Counted from the stretch's first letter, positions 36,002 to 45,800 are shown. The stretch: 46,858 nucleotides of DNA from Cyclobacteriaceae bacterium (GCA_020436165.1 JAGQYI010000068.1:1-46858); one strand, 5' to 3'. Program-made: numbers and translations. Notes: generated from the letters alone by a model not told the origin.

Positions 36002-37048
36002 TTATAAGATAAGCATGGCATCGCCATACGTGAAGAACCTGTACTTTTGCTTAATAGCTTCTTCGTAGGCTTTCATAACCAAATCATAACCTCCAAATGC
36101 AGCAGCCATCATCATCAACGTGCTTTCAGGTAAATGAAAGTTGGTGATCATCGCATTGCATATCTTGAATTCATAAGGAGGGAAGATAAACTTATCGGTC
36201 CAGCCTTCTTTTGCTTTAAGCTTGTCGGTTGCAGAAACAGCTGTTTCTAAAGTTCGCATTACTGTAGTACCCACGGCAACCACTCTTTTCTTATTATCAA
36301 TGGCTGCATTAACCATATCAGCTGTTTTTTCAGGAACGAGATAGTTCTCTGAATCCATTTTATGCTTCGTTAGGTCTTCCACATCCACAGGAGCAAATGT
36401 TCCAAGGCCAATATGAAGAGTTATTGGAGCTACATCTACACCAATTATTTCCAACTTTTTCATCAGGTGCTCAGTAAAGTGCAGCCCCGCAGTTGGAGCA
36501 GCAACTGCACCAACGTTTTTGGCATAAATGGTTTGAAATCTTTCTTTATCTTCCGGTTCTGTAGCCCTTTCAATAGTTTTAGGTAGTGGAGTTTCACCAA
36601 GCTGATCAATTACTTTGGTAAACTCTTCGTCTGTACCATCAAACAAAAACCTGATGGTTCTCCCTCTCGAAGTCGTATTGTCAATTACTTCTGCAACGAG
36701 TTCTCCTTCTCCAAAGTAAAGTTTATTACCAACACGTATTTTTCTTGCAGGGTCAACCAATACATCCCACAAACGCATTTCTTTGTTAAGTTCCCTTAAA
36801 AGAAATACTTCAATTTCAGCTCCTGTTTTTTCTTTGTTTCCGTACAAACGGGCAGGAAAAACCTTTGTGTCGTTTACAACGAAAATATCTCCTTCGTCAA
36901 AATAGTCGATGCAGTCTTTGAACAATTTGTGTTCAATTTCACCTGTATCACGATGAACAACCATTAACCTGCTCTCATCCCGGTTATCGGCTGGATATTT
37001 TGCAATGAGTCCTTTGGGTAAATCGAATTTGAATTGAGATAATTTCAT
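36002..37048 (-). CDS. queA: S-adenosylmethionine:tRNA ribosyltransferase-isomerase
   Basis: 348 residues, the usual length. QueA moves the ribosyl part of SAM to 7-aminomethyl-7-deazaguanine in tRNA to give epoxyqueuosine. Diagnostic words are [21 protein letters not shown] (residues 8-28), [49 protein letters not shown] and [12 protein letters not shown]. It is the upstream gene of a two-gene unit with ispD. The 218 bases before it, shared with the divergent permease, show no clear promoter match. Confidence 0.97.
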   Translation of the reverse strand: MKLSQFKFDLPKGLIAKYPADNRDESRLMVVHRDTGEIEHKLFKDCIDYFDEGDIFVVNDTKVFPARLYGNKEKTGAEIEVFLLRELNKEMRLWDVLVDPARKIRVGNKLYFGEGELVAEVIDNTTSRGRTIRFLFDGTDEEFTKVIDQLGETPLPKTIERATEPEDKERFQTIYAKNVGAVAAPTAGLHFTEHLMKKLEIIGVDVAPITLHIGLGTFAPVDVEDLTKHKMDSENYLVPEKTADMVNAAIDNKKRVVAVGTTVMRTLETAVSATDKLKAKEGWTDKFIFPPYEFKICNAMITNFHLPESTLMMMAAAFGGYDLVMKAYEEAIKQKYRFFTYGDAMLIL

Positions 37049-37266
37049 GTGTTACCGTTGTTTGTTTAGTGCAATAGAAACCTTTCAGAAAGACCGTTTA
37101 AATAAAAAAAATGATCAATCCACATTACTAATGATTTCAAAGCTAACTTTAGATTTTATAAACAGTGATTGTTTCAAATAATTTAAGCATGCAAAAATAT
37201 GAATTTGTATTAACAATTTGATATCAATTTCGTTTTATTGTACTGAAAAGTAAAGTCTTATACTAC

Positions 37267-38529
37267 ATGGTTGTAATTGTTAAACTCATAATGGAAAGCT
37301 TCAGGTTTGCCTGGAACGCCCTTCGGATGAATGTATTCCGCACTACTCTTTCTTTACTTGGAGTAACGGTGGGCATTTTTGCCATTATCGGGGTTTTAAC
37401 GGTGGTAGATTCTCTCGAAAAAAGCATACGGGATAGCCTTAGCTTTTTAGGAACGGGTGTGATATACGTAGGCAAATGGCCATTTACAGCAGAAGATGGG
37501 AAGGAATATAACTGGTGGGATTTCTGGAAGCGGCCCAATCCTAGTTATGATGAATATAAATTTTTGAGTGATAATCTAAAAGCAAAATCAGCTATTGCGA
37601 TATGGTCCAGAGATGGACGATCAGTTATGAAATATGAAAGCAATAGTTATTCTGACGGCAATCTGGTTGGTGGGAGTTATGGATACAAGGATGTGTTTTC
37701 AGTGCCGATAGAAGAGGGGCGTTATTTTACTGAAAGTGAGGTAGATAATGGCAGAAATGTGGTTTTGATAGGATACAATGTAGCAAAAGCCTTGTTTCCC
37801 AATTCGAATGGGCTCGGCAAAGAAATTAAGATAAAAGGATTGAAGTACCATGTTATAGGTATTATGGAGCAAGAGGGAGAAAGCTTTATGGGTACTCCAA
37901 GCAACGATGATAACTGCATTGTTCCTTACAACTCATTTAGAAAGATTTACAGTACAGGGTTAGGAAGGTGGAACGAAAAATCATCTATAATTGGGATAAA
38001 GGGGCATGATTCGGATGTTGGTTTGGTTCAGTTGGAGTATGAATTGCGCGGCCTGCTCCGATCAAAAAGAGGCCTCAGGCCAGCTGATAAGGATAACTTT
38101 GCTTTAAACCGACCGGAGGCTATCGCCAATATAATTGGAGGTGTGTTTGATGTGCTTAGTGTAGCAGGCTGGATAATAGGAGGCTTCTCCATTTTGGTGG
38201 GTGGTTTTGGTATTGCCAACATCATGTTTGTTTCGGTACGTGAAAGAACAAACATAATAGGTATTCAAAAGTCGTTAGGAGCAAAGAACTACTTTGTGCT
38301 GTTCCAGTTTTTGTTCGAAGCGGTGTTCCTAAGTGGTCTTGGCGGGTTTATTGGATTATTTTTGGTCTTCCTTCTCTCATTTGCATCCCTTGGAAGCCTG
38401 GAGTTATCTCTTACATTAAGAAATGTAGCCTTGGGTATTGGTGTTAGCATGGCCATAGGAATGGTAGCCGGTATTATACCTGCCGCAATGGCCGCTCGTA
38501 TGGACCCTGTTGAAGCTATTCGTGCATAA
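37267..38529 (+). CDS. MacB/FtsX-type ABC transporter permease
   Basis: 420 residues. One membrane segment near the N-terminus follows the family words FRTTLSLLGVTVGIFAIIGVLTVVDSL (about residues 22-48). A large extracytoplasmic MacB_PCD domain (about 50-285) comes next, then three membrane segments (about 290-320, 345-370, 385-412) with FGIANIMFVSVRERTNIIGIQKSLGAK, the typical coupling region. The end is MDPVEAIRA, usual in this family. It should be the permease of an efflux or mechanotransmission ABC system, but no ATPase or membrane-fusion gene is adjacent. The ATG at 37267 is used; the ATG eight codons later (MESFRF) fits relatives at least as well. Confidence 0.92.
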   Translation: MVVIVKLIMESFRFAWNALRMNVFRTTLSLLGVTVGIFAIIGVLTVVDSLEKSIRDSLSFLGTGVIYVGKWPFTAEDGKEYNWWDFWKRPNPSYDEYKFLSDNLKAKSAIAIWSRDGRSVMKYESNSYSDGNLVGGSYGYKDVFSVPIEEGRYFTESEVDNGRNVVLIGYNVAKALFPNSNGLGKEIKIKGLKYHVIGIMEQEGESFMGTPSNDDNCIVPYNSFRKIYSTGLGRWNEKSSIIGIKGHDSDVGLVQLEYELRGLLRSKRGLRPADKDNFALNRPEAIANIIGGVFDVLSVAGWIIGGFSILVGGFGIANIMFVSVRERTNIIGIQKSLGAKNYFVLFQFLFEAVFLSGLGGFIGLFLVFLLSFASLGSLELSLTLRNVALGIGVSMAIGMVAGIIPAAMAARMDPVEAIRA

Positions 38530-38715
38530 AAAATAAGCACAAGCTTAAATTTTCCTTAATTTTTTTTAGTTTAGGAAAGTATACTTTTTTGAACAATTGA
38601 AGGAGCCTGGTATTAACTGAATCCGGCTAATCGAAAAAACTTTAATTTATTTACTTGTACATGTGTGGTAGAGTGTGCAAAATTTTTAGAAAATAAACTA
38701 AACTAAATAATAAAA

Positions 38716-39090
38716 ATGGGCACGGAGGAAATCAAAATACCAATAATCACAGTTAGATACGATAATCTATCTGGTGATTTAATCTTTGAGGATAATCAAG
38801 GACATGAAGGCAAATTCATTACCACTCTGGTTTGGAGAAATCAACCTGTAATTTGGAAAGTTGCCAAAGGTGAGGAAATTACAATTGACAGGATATATCC
38901 TAAACAGGGAAGTCAAAATGTCTTGGAAGGTAATGGGCCAATTATGGAAGATGAAGGCGTTTGGAGGGGAGTAGTAAAACCTGATGCAAGTGGTAAAGAG
39001 CTTTATAATGTGGATTATACCCTTAATGGGGTCACGTTTACTGCAGATCCAGAAATGAATGTTAAGGATGAAGGAGACGGAGAGGATTAG
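38716..39090 (+). CDS. hypothetical protein upstream of a TPR kinase
   Basis: 124 residues, no signal peptide or membrane segment, beta-rich by pattern, with a very acidic tail (EGDGED at the end). I do not recognise a family. Notable words are RYDNLSGDLIFEDNQG, TTLVWRNQPVIWKV and DRIYPKQGSQNVL. The position next to a histidine kinase, with overlapping reading frames, hints at a role in the same system. A strong terminator begins 19 bases after its stop, so it may be made in excess over the kinase. Coding status is supported by length and composition. Confidence 0.75.
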   Translation: MGTEEIKIPIITVRYDNLSGDLIFEDNQGHEGKFITTLVWRNQPVIWKVAKGEEITIDRIYPKQGSQNVLEGNGPIMEDEGVWRGVVKPDASGKELYNVDYTLNGVTFTADPEMNVKDEGDGED

Positions 39091-41017
39091 TTTTGAACAA
39101 AGTAAATTAAAAAAGAAAGCCTGTTTACTAATAGGCTTTCTTTTTTATTCTTTTCTTGCCTTTTCACAAAATCTTCAAAAAGCAGATAGTGCTCTCCAAA
39201 TCTATGAATCTAACCAGCAGTTACCAGATTCAATTAATCAACAACTTTTATATATAATATATGCGGAGCATCCGGTACCGGACTCCAGAATTAAATATGC
39301 ACAAATTGCATATGATCTTGCTATTAAAACCAATGATCTGAACTGGAAATCGAAAAGCTTATTAAATATTGGGCAGGCACTTAAATCGAAAGGTGATCTT
39401 GAAAAAAGCCTGAATATTTTTTTTAAGTATCTGGAGGATGCAAAGAAAGAAGGTCAAGATAGAAGAATTGCTTTAGCATACAGTTCTATAGGAAGTGTTT
39501 ATCGGGTGCAGGAGAATTTCAGCAATGCTTTAACGTATTATAATCTAGCGATTGGTAAACTGAGGGAATTGGCTGACTCCACGAATTTGGCCACCAGTTT
39601 AATGAATACAGGTGAGTTGTACCGTATAAATCATATTTTAGATACAGCGCTATTATACTTTGATGAGTCTGGTAAAATATTTGACTTAAAGAACTTTGCG
39701 TTAGGAAAAGCTTATAATCTGGGAAATGTTGGTCTGGTATATGCAGAGCAAGGAAAAGACAAATTGGCTGAAGAATATATAAATGATGCAACAAAGATTT
39801 TAGAAGGATTGGGAGATCAATATCCAATTGCTGTTTATAATACCTACATGGCAGATATTTATAAAGACAATGAGGATTTACCAAAGGCAATAATGTATGC
39901 GTACAGAAGTTATCAAATAGCTAAAAAAGATGGTTTAAAAGAGCAGATTAGAGATGCCAGTTTAAAATTGTCTGAGCTCTATGAGATAGCCAAAGATTAT
40001 AAAAATGCTTTTCACTATCAAAAGCAATACATCGAGTACCGCGATAGTATAAATAATGAAGAAACTATTCGTAAGATGGCTGACTTGCGAACAGAGTATG
40101 AGGTATCTCAGAAACAAGCTGAAGTTGACCTATTGAATCAAAGGCAAAAGACCTATTTAAGTGTCGGAGGAGCGCTTGTACTATTAATTATGGCACTTGG
40201 TAGTTTAGCGTTCGTTTACCATAAACGTAACGAAGAAAAGAAAGCGACCAATAAAATTTTGGAAGTGCAGAAAAAGGAACTTGAGTTACAAAGAGAAGAG
40301 CTTGAGCGATTGAACAGTACTAAGGACCGCTTCTTTTCTATTATTTCGCATGACCTTCGGGGGCCGGTAAACGCTTTCAAAGGCCTTTCATCGATACTAA
40401 AGCTTGATTTAGAGGAAGGCAAACTTGATGAGATTCCTGCTATAGTTGAACGGATTGAAACATCTGCTTCACAGCTTTCATTTTTGCTCAATAATTTACT
40501 TGACTGGGCAGTAAATCAGCAAGGTCAGTTTCCATTTATGCCTGAAAAGATTGAGCTTCTGAAGCTTATTAAAGATGTTAGTGCAGTTTCGCAAAATATG
40601 GCTGATTCAAAGGAAATTAGCTTGAATGTTGAAATTGATAAGGATATAACTGTTTTAGCCGACAGAAATAGTGTTCGTGCAATTGTGAGAAACCTGGTAA
40701 ATAATGCGCTGAAATTTACTAAAAACGGAGGTTCCATTACTATTGCTGCTTCTGGATCTGATGGTAAAGCTCTGATAAGCATCAGCGATTCAGGAATAGG
40801 AATTCCTCCTGAAAAGATGAAATCTTTGTTTCAGCTTAATGGAGGAAAAAGTACAGTAGGAACCAGAGGAGAAAAGGGGCTGGGTCTTGGACTAAGGCTG
40901 GTATATGAGTTTGCTCAAATGAATAATGGTATTGTTAGTGTTGAAAGTAGAGAAGGATTAGGTACCACTTTTAAAGTTTTGCTGCCCTTATATAGTTCTG
41001 ATGCAGACGACACATAG
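39059..41017 (+). CDS. TPR sensor histidine kinase (HisKA/HATPase type)
   Basis: 652 residues from ATG 39059 (ATG 39068 is the alternative); the start overlaps the preceding gene by 32 bases in another frame. A basic stretch and hydrophobic core (about 18-36, ending AFSQ) form a signal peptide, and its codons lie across an intrinsic terminator at 39109-39146. TPR repeats fill about 70-330, a membrane segment about 370-388, then a charged coiled coil and HisKA with His431 in SIISHDLRGPVNAF. HATPase boxes are RNLVNNALKFTKNGG, ISDSGIGIPPEKM and GEKGLGLGLRLV. Unlike the two module kinases it has the classic HisKA fold, and no regulator gene is adjacent, so its partner is probably elsewhere. Confidence 0.9.
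   Translation: MLRMKETERISFEQSKLKKKACLLIGFLFYSFLAFSQNLQKADSALQIYESNQQLPDSINQQLLYIIYAEHPVPDSRIKYAQIAYDLAIKTNDLNWKSKSLLNIGQALKSKGDLEKSLNIFFKYLEDAKKEGQDRRIALAYSSIGSVYRVQENFSNALTYYNLAIGKLRELADSTNLATSLMNTGELYRINHILDTALLYFDESGKIFDLKNFALGKAYNLGNVGLVYAEQGKDKLAEEYINDATKILEGLGDQYPIAVYNTYMADIYKDNEDLPKAIMYAYRSYQIAKKDGLKEQIRDASLKLSELYEIAKDYKNAFHYQKQYIEYRDSINNEETIRKMADLRTEYEVSQKQAEVDLLNQRQKTYLSVGGALVLLIMALGSLAFVYHKRNEEKKATNKILEVQKKELELQREELERLNSTKDRFFSIISHDLRGPVNAFKGLSSILKLDLEEGKLDEIPAIVERIETSASQLSFLLNNLLDWAVNQQGQFPFMPEKIELLKLIKDVSAVSQNMADSKEISLNVEIDKDITVLADRNSVRAIVRNLVNNALKFTKNGGSITIAASGSDGKALISISDSGIGIPPEKMKSLFQLNGGKSTVGTRGEKGLGLGLRLVYEFAQMNNGIVSVESREGLGTTFKVLLPLYSSDADDT
39109..39146 (+). terminator. intrinsic terminator within the signal-peptide region of a kinase gene
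   Basis: AAAAAAGAAAGCCT (39109-39122) pairs perfectly with AGGCTTTCTTTTTT (39133-39146) across a 10-base loop; the core is GAAAGCCT/AGGCTTTC followed by six T. It starts 19 bases after the stop of the small gene and lies at codons 17-30 of the kinase. It should end most transcripts from upstream or act as an attenuator. Confidence 0.8.
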
Positions 41018-41110
41018 ACTCACACCGTTGCCAATTAGTTTGGGAGTTACCAAATCTGTTCAATAGGGCAAATGTGGCGCCCAAATCAATTACCTCTTGG
41101 TTATAAGGTG

Positions 41111-42136
41111 TTATTCATTTACTTCAGTTTGAGTTACCGCTCCACCATGTACCGACTGCTTAATTTTGGCTTCGAGTTCATCCATCAGTTCTGGATTGTC
41201 CTCAATTAGCTGTTTTACGGCATCGCGGCCCTGACCTAACTTATTGCCTTCATATGAGAACCAGGAGCCGGATTTATTTATAATATCAAGCTCTACTCCA
41301 AGATCAAGTATTTCACCAGATTTAGAAATGCCCTGACCGTACATAATATCGAACTCAACTACTTTGAAAGGAGGAGCTACTTTATTTTTTACAACTTTAA
41401 CGCGCGTTCTGTTTCCAGTCACATCACTTGATGTGTCTTTTATCTGGCCAATTCGTCTGATGTCCAAACGAACCGATGAATAGAATTTAAGTGCATTACC
41501 ACCTGTGGTGGTTTCAGGGTTACCAAACATTACCCCAATCTTTTCACGCAACTGATTAATAAAGATGCAGGCGCAGCCCGTTTTATTAATGGTTCCGGTA
41601 AGCTTTCTCAATGCTTGAGACATTAAACGTGCCTGAAGTCCCATTTTGCTGTCACCCATTTCTCCTTCCAGTTCAGCCTTAGGAACCAGTGCAGCCACTG
41701 AGTCAATAACAATGATGTCAATTGCTCCGGAGCGGATCAGATGCTCTGCAATTTCCAGCGCTTGCTCGCCACTGTCAGGTTGCGAAATGAGCAGATTATC
41801 CGTTTGGATGCCCAGCTTTTCTGCATATAATTTATCAAAGGCATGTTCAGCATCAATAAATGCGGCAAGACCGCCTGCTTTTTGTGCTTCAGCAATAGCA
41901 TGCATAGATAGGGTTGTTTTACCGGATGATTCCGGTCCGTAAATCTCGGTTATTCTTCCTCTTGGAATACCTCCAACTCCTAAAGCGATATCCAAACCTA
42001 AAGAGCCAGTGGATATGGCCGGTACATCTATCACATTCTCATCACTCAATTTCATTACCGTACCCTTTCCATATGCTTTTTCAAGCTTATCGATGGTCAT
42101 TTGAAGGGCTTTTAGTTTTTCGGATTGCTCGCTCAT
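41111..42136 (-). CDS. recA: recombinase A
   Basis: 341 residues from the ATG at 42136 ([12 protein letters not shown]), the usual RecA start; an ATG at 42187 would add 17 atypical residues. The protein binds single-stranded DNA and ATP, promotes strand exchange and, in many bacteria, LexA cleavage. Visible are Walker [62 protein letters not shown] and a DNA-binding loop. Length and order match the family. It is a single gene, divergent from the aminopeptidase gene with 120 bases between; no obvious SOS-type palindrome was seen there. Confidence 0.98.
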   Translation of the reverse strand: MSEQSEKLKALQMTIDKLEKAYGKGTVMKLSDENVIDVPAISTGSLGLDIALGVGGIPRGRITEIYGPESSGKTTLSMHAIAEAQKAGGLAAFIDAEHAFDKLYAEKLGIQTDNLLISQPDSGEQALEIAEHLIRSGAIDIIVIDSVAALVPKAELEGEMGDSKMGLQARLMSQALRKLTGTINKTGCACIFINQLREKIGVMFGNPETTTGGNALKFYSSVRLDIRRIGQIKDTSSDVTGNRTRVKVVKNKVAPPFKVVEFDIMYGQGISKSGEILDLGVELDIINKSGSWFSYEGNKLGQGRDAVKQLIEDNPELMDELEAKIKQSVHGGAVTQTEVNE

Positions 42137-42256
42137 ATTCTTTTGTTGGTTTTGTGCAAAGGAAAGGTGAAGATATTGAGTTTTCAAGATTATGACAAAC
42201 GGAAATTGTAAGCAGATGATAATTAGTAGATTTACGGCATCTGCAATTGAAGAACT

Positions 42257-43279
42257 ATGGTTAAAAGATTTATATGGTTGCTAGTTATTTGCATAGTTAT
42301 TGCCATTATTTATTATCATCAGCTTATCGGGTATGGAATTGCTCAGGCAAAAGGTCAGTTTAATGTATTGTGGAATGCAGAACCAATTGAAGAGGTTATA
42401 TCGCGAACCTCAACCCCCGATACAATTCGCGAAAAACTGGCTTTAATAAAAAAAATACGATTATTTGCGTTCGATTCGCTAGGCTTAAAAAAGAATAAGA
42501 ACTACACTACCTACTACAACCAGCACGGAAAGGAAATACTTTGGGTAGTTACTGGCTGTGCGCCTTATAAGTTTGAACCGGTTGAATGGTCATTTCCGAT
42601 AATTGGTTCTTTTACATACAAAGGTTTTTTTGAATTGGATAAAGCTTTGGCTTTGGCAAAAGAGCTTAAAGAAAAGGGATATGATGTGGAGGTTTCCAGT
42701 GTAACCGGTTGGTCAACATTGGGTTGGTTTAAAGACCCTGTTCTTTCCAATATGCTGGAAGGATCGGTTGGCTCTATGGCCAATACCATTATTCATGAAC
42801 TTACACACGGAACTATTTTCGTACCTGATAGTATGACATTCAATGAAAATCTGGCATCGTTTGTCGGGCGAAAAGGAGGGGTGGAGTTCCTTGAAAAGAC
42901 CTATGGAAAGGAGTCTGAACAAGTAATTAGCTACAAGAACAGACTTAGCGATAGTGAGCGTTTTACACGCTTTATGAAGAAAGGGGCCAGCCAGCTCGAC
43001 AGTATTTACAAGCACTCTGAAGGATTGCCGGAAAATGAGCTGAAGGAGATAAAATCCAAATACATTTCTTCATTTGTAAGTACTATTGATACGGTTCGGT
43101 TTATTGATCCGGAAAGGTATAGGTCAATTGTTGATACAGCACATATTAACAATGCACGGTTTATTTCCTTTTTAAATTATCGGGAAAGGCAGGAAGAATT
43201 TAACTTTATGTTAAACAAGCAGTTTAAAGGAGACTTACATAAATTTGTTACCTACTGGAAGGAGCAATACCCCAAATAG
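42257..43279 (+). CDS. putative membrane-anchored aminopeptidase (COG4324 / Aminopep type)
   Basis: 340 residues. The N-terminal hydrophobic segment (about 5-25) is a signal anchor. HELTH at 180-184 gives an HExxH zinc site in a [18 protein letters not shown] context, followed about 15 residues later by [10 protein letters not shown] with a probable third ligand Glu. Also typical are [13 protein letters not shown], SWFSxxGW-like STLGWFKDP and YRERQEEFN. This fits the predicted aminopeptidases of COG4324, which have no well-defined substrate. The gene stands alone between recA (divergent) and the PhoB-like regulator. Family is fairly sure, activity unproven. Confidence 0.87.
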   Translation: MVKRFIWLLVICIVIAIIYYHQLIGYGIAQAKGQFNVLWNAEPIEEVISRTSTPDTIREKLALIKKIRLFAFDSLGLKKNKNYTTYYNQHGKEILWVVTGCAPYKFEPVEWSFPIIGSFTYKGFFELDKALALAKELKEKGYDVEVSSVTGWSTLGWFKDPVLSNMLEGSVGSMANTIIHELTHGTIFVPDSMTFNENLASFVGRKGGVEFLEKTYGKESEQVISYKNRLSDSERFTRFMKKGASQLDSIYKHSEGLPENELKEIKSKYISSFVSTIDTVRFIDPERYRSIVDTAHINNARFISFLNYRERQEEFNFMLNKQFKGDLHKFVTYWKEQYPK

Positions 43280-43334
43280 TTATAATTTAACAATATGGTA
43301 ATGTGTGCAGCAGGTATGCTTTAAAAGGTGAACC

Positions 43335-43342
43335 TATTTTTG
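43335..43342 (+). promoter_or_regulatory. possible -7 element before the PhoB-like regulator
   Basis: TATTTTTG matches TAnnTTTG and lies 19 bases before the ATG at 43361. No clear -33 TTTG is present at the expected distance, so an activated promoter is possible. Confidence 0.4.
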
Positions 43343-43360
43343 TTTAATAAATATTAAGTT

Positions 43361-44053
43361 ATGTCTAAATCGGAACGGAAAATATTAATCGTAGATGACG
43401 ATGAAGATATTCTGGATTTGCTTAACTACAATCTGTCCAAAGAAGGCTATAAAGTTGTAAAGGCCAAAGACGGCATCGAAGCTGTTGAAGTGGCGAAAAA
43501 ACAGCTTCCTGAAATGATCATTATGGATATAATGATGCCCCGAATGGATGGAGTGGAAGCATGCAGGCAAATTCGTCAGGTTCCGGAGTTATTCAAAACG
43601 CATGTAATATTTCTTACAGCTAGAATAGAGGAGTATTCAGAGGTAGCTGCCTTTGATTCAGGTGCAGACGATTTCCTCTCAAAACCCATAAAACCACGTG
43701 CTCTGGTAAGCAGGGTTAATTCTTATTTTAAGCGTACGGTTAAAAAAGAAGAACAGGTTGGGGTTTTGGAGATGGGGAACCTCCTGATTGATAGGGTAAG
43801 TTACTCGGTTAAGCTAAACGGGAAGAAAATAATGCTTCCCAGAAAAGAGTTTGAATTGTTGTATTTTCTAGCAAAAAAACCCGATGAGGTATTCAGCAGA
43901 GATACCTTACTGAAAAACATTTGGGGGTCAGACGTTTATGTTTTGGCTCGAACGGTTGATGTTCATATCAGAAAAATTCGTGAAAAGATTGGAGACAGCT
44001 ATATTCGAACTATAAAAGGTGTAGGTTATAAGTTCGAGCCATCCAATGAATAA
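43361..44053 (+). CDS. OmpR/PhoB-family response regulator
   Basis: 230 residues: receiver domain with VDDD at 11-14, phospho-acceptor D56 in IIMDIMMPRMDG, FLTARIEE and DDFLSKPIKP; then a winged-helix trans_reg_C domain (about 130-228) with LPRKEFELLYFLAKKP, ARTVDVHIRKIREKIG and IRTIKGVGYKFEP. Its stop overlaps the start of the kinase gene by 8 bases (44046-44053), so they form a coupled pair. The pair resembles PhoB/PhoR, a phosphate-starvation system, but no pst genes are nearby and the assignment to phosphate is not shown by the sequence. Confidence 0.95.
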   Translation: MSKSERKILIVDDDEDILDLLNYNLSKEGYKVVKAKDGIEAVEVAKKQLPEMIIMDIMMPRMDGVEACRQIRQVPELFKTHVIFLTARIEEYSEVAAFDSGADDFLSKPIKPRALVSRVNSYFKRTVKKEEQVGVLEMGNLLIDRVSYSVKLNGKKIMLPRKEFELLYFLAKKPDEVFSRDTLLKNIWGSDVYVLARTVDVHIRKIREKIGDSYIRTIKGVGYKFEPSNE

Positions 44054-45122
44054 AAACGGACTCATTCTTCTAGTTTCGGTAGTTTCTTCTTTAGCCATTA
44101 CAGGGTTGTTATATTCTGCAGGAATGGCGCAAAGACTTATTGTACTTATGTTAATAGCCGCAACGGTTATTATCTACATGGTAACATGGGTGGTTCTTGA
44201 GTTTGTTGTGTTTCGGGACGCCATAAAGCTTAGAGAACTAATGGCAATGCTTTTAAAGGGAACTACCACAAAGGATTTGCCCAAAGTGCGTTATAACCTT
44301 AAGCTGACGGGTACGGTTGGTCGCGACATTCGTTTGTTGCAGAAAAGAAAAGAGAATGAAATTGAGAAACTGCATGAAATGGCCAATTTCAGGCAGCAGT
44401 TTATTGCCGATATTTCGCATGAGCTCAAGACTCCCATTTTTGCAGCCCAGGGGTATGTACACACCTTGCTTGATGGTGCCATGGAAGACAAGGAAGTACG
44501 CCAAAAATTTCTCAAAAAATCCGCCAAGAGTCTGGACCACCTTGACAGAATGGTACACGATTTACTGGAGCTTTCTCAAATTGAAACAGGGAATATTATA
44601 ATGATGTTCGATCATTTTGATATTGTTCAATTGATTGATGAAGTGATTGATGATTTTGAGCAACTGGCGTTTAAGTCTGATGTTGAAATCAAAAGAAATA
44701 AAAGCCCCAAGGAGGCAATTGTATTTGCTGACTTTACCAGGATCAAGCAAGTAATGCAAAACCTTGTTTCCAATGCAATTAAATACAATATTAAAGGAGG
44801 CAAGGTGAATATTTCTGTTACTGATTTGGCGGATAAAGTCTTGATCAGCATTAAAGACACGGGCTCAGGAATTCCTCAGGAAGATATTGATAAAATATTC
44901 AACAGGTTTTACAGGGTTGATAAAAGCAGAACCAAAATGAAAAACAGGGCTAGCAATGGCCTGGGTCTTTCAATCGTAAAGCATTTGCTTGGCAACCACA
45001 ATTCCAAAGTAGAAGTTGAAAGTGAAATTGGGAAGGGCTCTGTTTTTAGCTTTTCTTTGCCAAAGGATAAAGCTGTATTGCATGGCAAAAAAGATAAACC
45101 TGAAGAGCTCGATATTATTTGA
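44046..45122 (+). CDS. PhoR-like sensor histidine kinase
   Basis: 358 residues. Two membrane segments (about 6-26 and 30-52) are joined by a loop of a few residues, so there is no periplasmic sensor and the cue must be read in the membrane or through a partner protein. HisKA follows with His125 in IADISHELKTPIFA, then HATPase boxes MQNLVSNAIKYNIKGG, IKDTGSGIPQEDI, FYRVDKSRT and NGLGLSIVKHLL. It overlaps the regulator by 8 bases at its start and the RluA-type gene by 41 bases at its end. A missing PAS domain sets it apart from E. coli PhoR. Confidence 0.94.
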   Translation: MNKNGLILLVSVVSSLAITGLLYSAGMAQRLIVLMLIAATVIIYMVTWVVLEFVVFRDAIKLRELMAMLLKGTTTKDLPKVRYNLKLTGTVGRDIRLLQKRKENEIEKLHEMANFRQQFIADISHELKTPIFAAQGYVHTLLDGAMEDKEVRQKFLKKSAKSLDHLDRMVHDLLELSQIETGNIIMMFDHFDIVQLIDEVIDDFEQLAFKSDVEIKRNKSPKEAIVFADFTRIKQVMQNLVSNAIKYNIKGGKVNISVTDLADKVLISIKDTGSGIPQEDIDKIFNRFYRVDKSRTKMKNRASNGLGLSIVKHLLGNHNSKVEVESEIGKGSVFSFSLPKDKAVLHGKKDKPEELDII

Positions 45123-45798
45123 GGACACTAACTACCTGGTTATAAATAAACCACCCTTTATTGCCACACTTGAGGATAGGAATTCGCCTGTGAATATTTC
45201 CGAGCTTGCCAAGGAATACCACTCAGATGCACAGGTTTGCCACAGACTGGATAAAGAAACGAGCGGGGTTTTGCTTATCGCCAAAAATCCTGAGGCCTAT
45301 CGAAATGCTTCCGTTCAGTTTGAAAAGAGATTGGTTGAGAAAAAATACCATGCAGTTGTAGATGGGGTTCATGAATTTAAGAACGAGAAAGTAGATGCTC
45401 CACTTGTGTTAACAGGAAAGGGTAAAATGGTTATTAACCAACGCGATGGCAAAGAGGCAACTACTTTTTTTTCAACCCTGGCAGTGTTTGGTAATTATTC
45501 TTTGATCGAATGCAAGCCTGTAACGGGCAGAATGCATCAGATTCGTGTGCATCTGGCTTCTCTGAATGCACCTATCGTAAATGATGAGTTGTATGGAGGA
45601 AAACTATTTTACCTTTCTTCAATTAAAAGAAAGTTTAACCTGAAAAAATTTACGGAAGAACGTCCTCTTATTCAGCGTTTTGCCCTGCATGCGTATTCAC
45701 TTAAACTAAAAGGACTGGATGGGAAAGACATAACCTTTGAGGCTCCTTATCCTAAGGATTTTAAGGTGCTGGTTGAGCAATTAGAGAAAAATGGCTGA
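45082..45798 (+). CDS. RluA-family pseudouridine synthase
   Basis: 238 residues from the ATG at 45082 (MAKKINLKSSI); an ATG at 45016 lies deeper in the kinase gene and would add 22 unlikely residues. The enzyme isomerises uridine to pseudouridine in RNA. The catalytic Asp is in CHRLDKETSGVLLIAKN, followed by KKYHAVVDG, VTGRMHQIRVHLAS and NDELYGG. It has no S4 domain. Subgroup (RluC, RluA or other) and target site cannot be fixed from sequence. The gene begins inside the kinase gene (41-base overlap), so its expression is tied to the two-component operon. Confidence 0.93.
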   Translation: MAKKINLKSSILFEDTNYLVINKPPFIATLEDRNSPVNISELAKEYHSDAQVCHRLDKETSGVLLIAKNPEAYRNASVQFEKRLVEKKYHAVVDGVHEFKNEKVDAPLVLTGKGKMVINQRDGKEATTFFSTLAVFGNYSLIECKPVTGRMHQIRVHLASLNAPIVNDELYGGKLFYLSSIKRKFNLKKFTEERPLIQRFALHAYSLKLKGLDGKDITFEAPYPKDFKVLVEQLEKNG

Positions 45799-45800
45799 GA

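Noticed and set aside
41018-41110. Hairpin TTTGG...CCAAA near 41040 as a terminator for the kinase or recA
   Set aside because: The stem is only 5 bp and no T run follows on either strand.
42137-42187. Longer N-terminus of RecA
   Set aside because: RecA proteins normally begin close to the [11 protein letters not shown] position; the 17 added residues are atypical.
42137-42256. Possible SOS box between recA and the divergent aminopeptidase
   Set aside because: I looked for a symmetric LexA-type site and found no convincing palindrome.
45016-45081. Longer N-terminus of the RluA-type synthase
   Set aside because: The extra 22 residues are translated from the kinase gene in another frame and do not resemble the family; ATG 45082 fits it.
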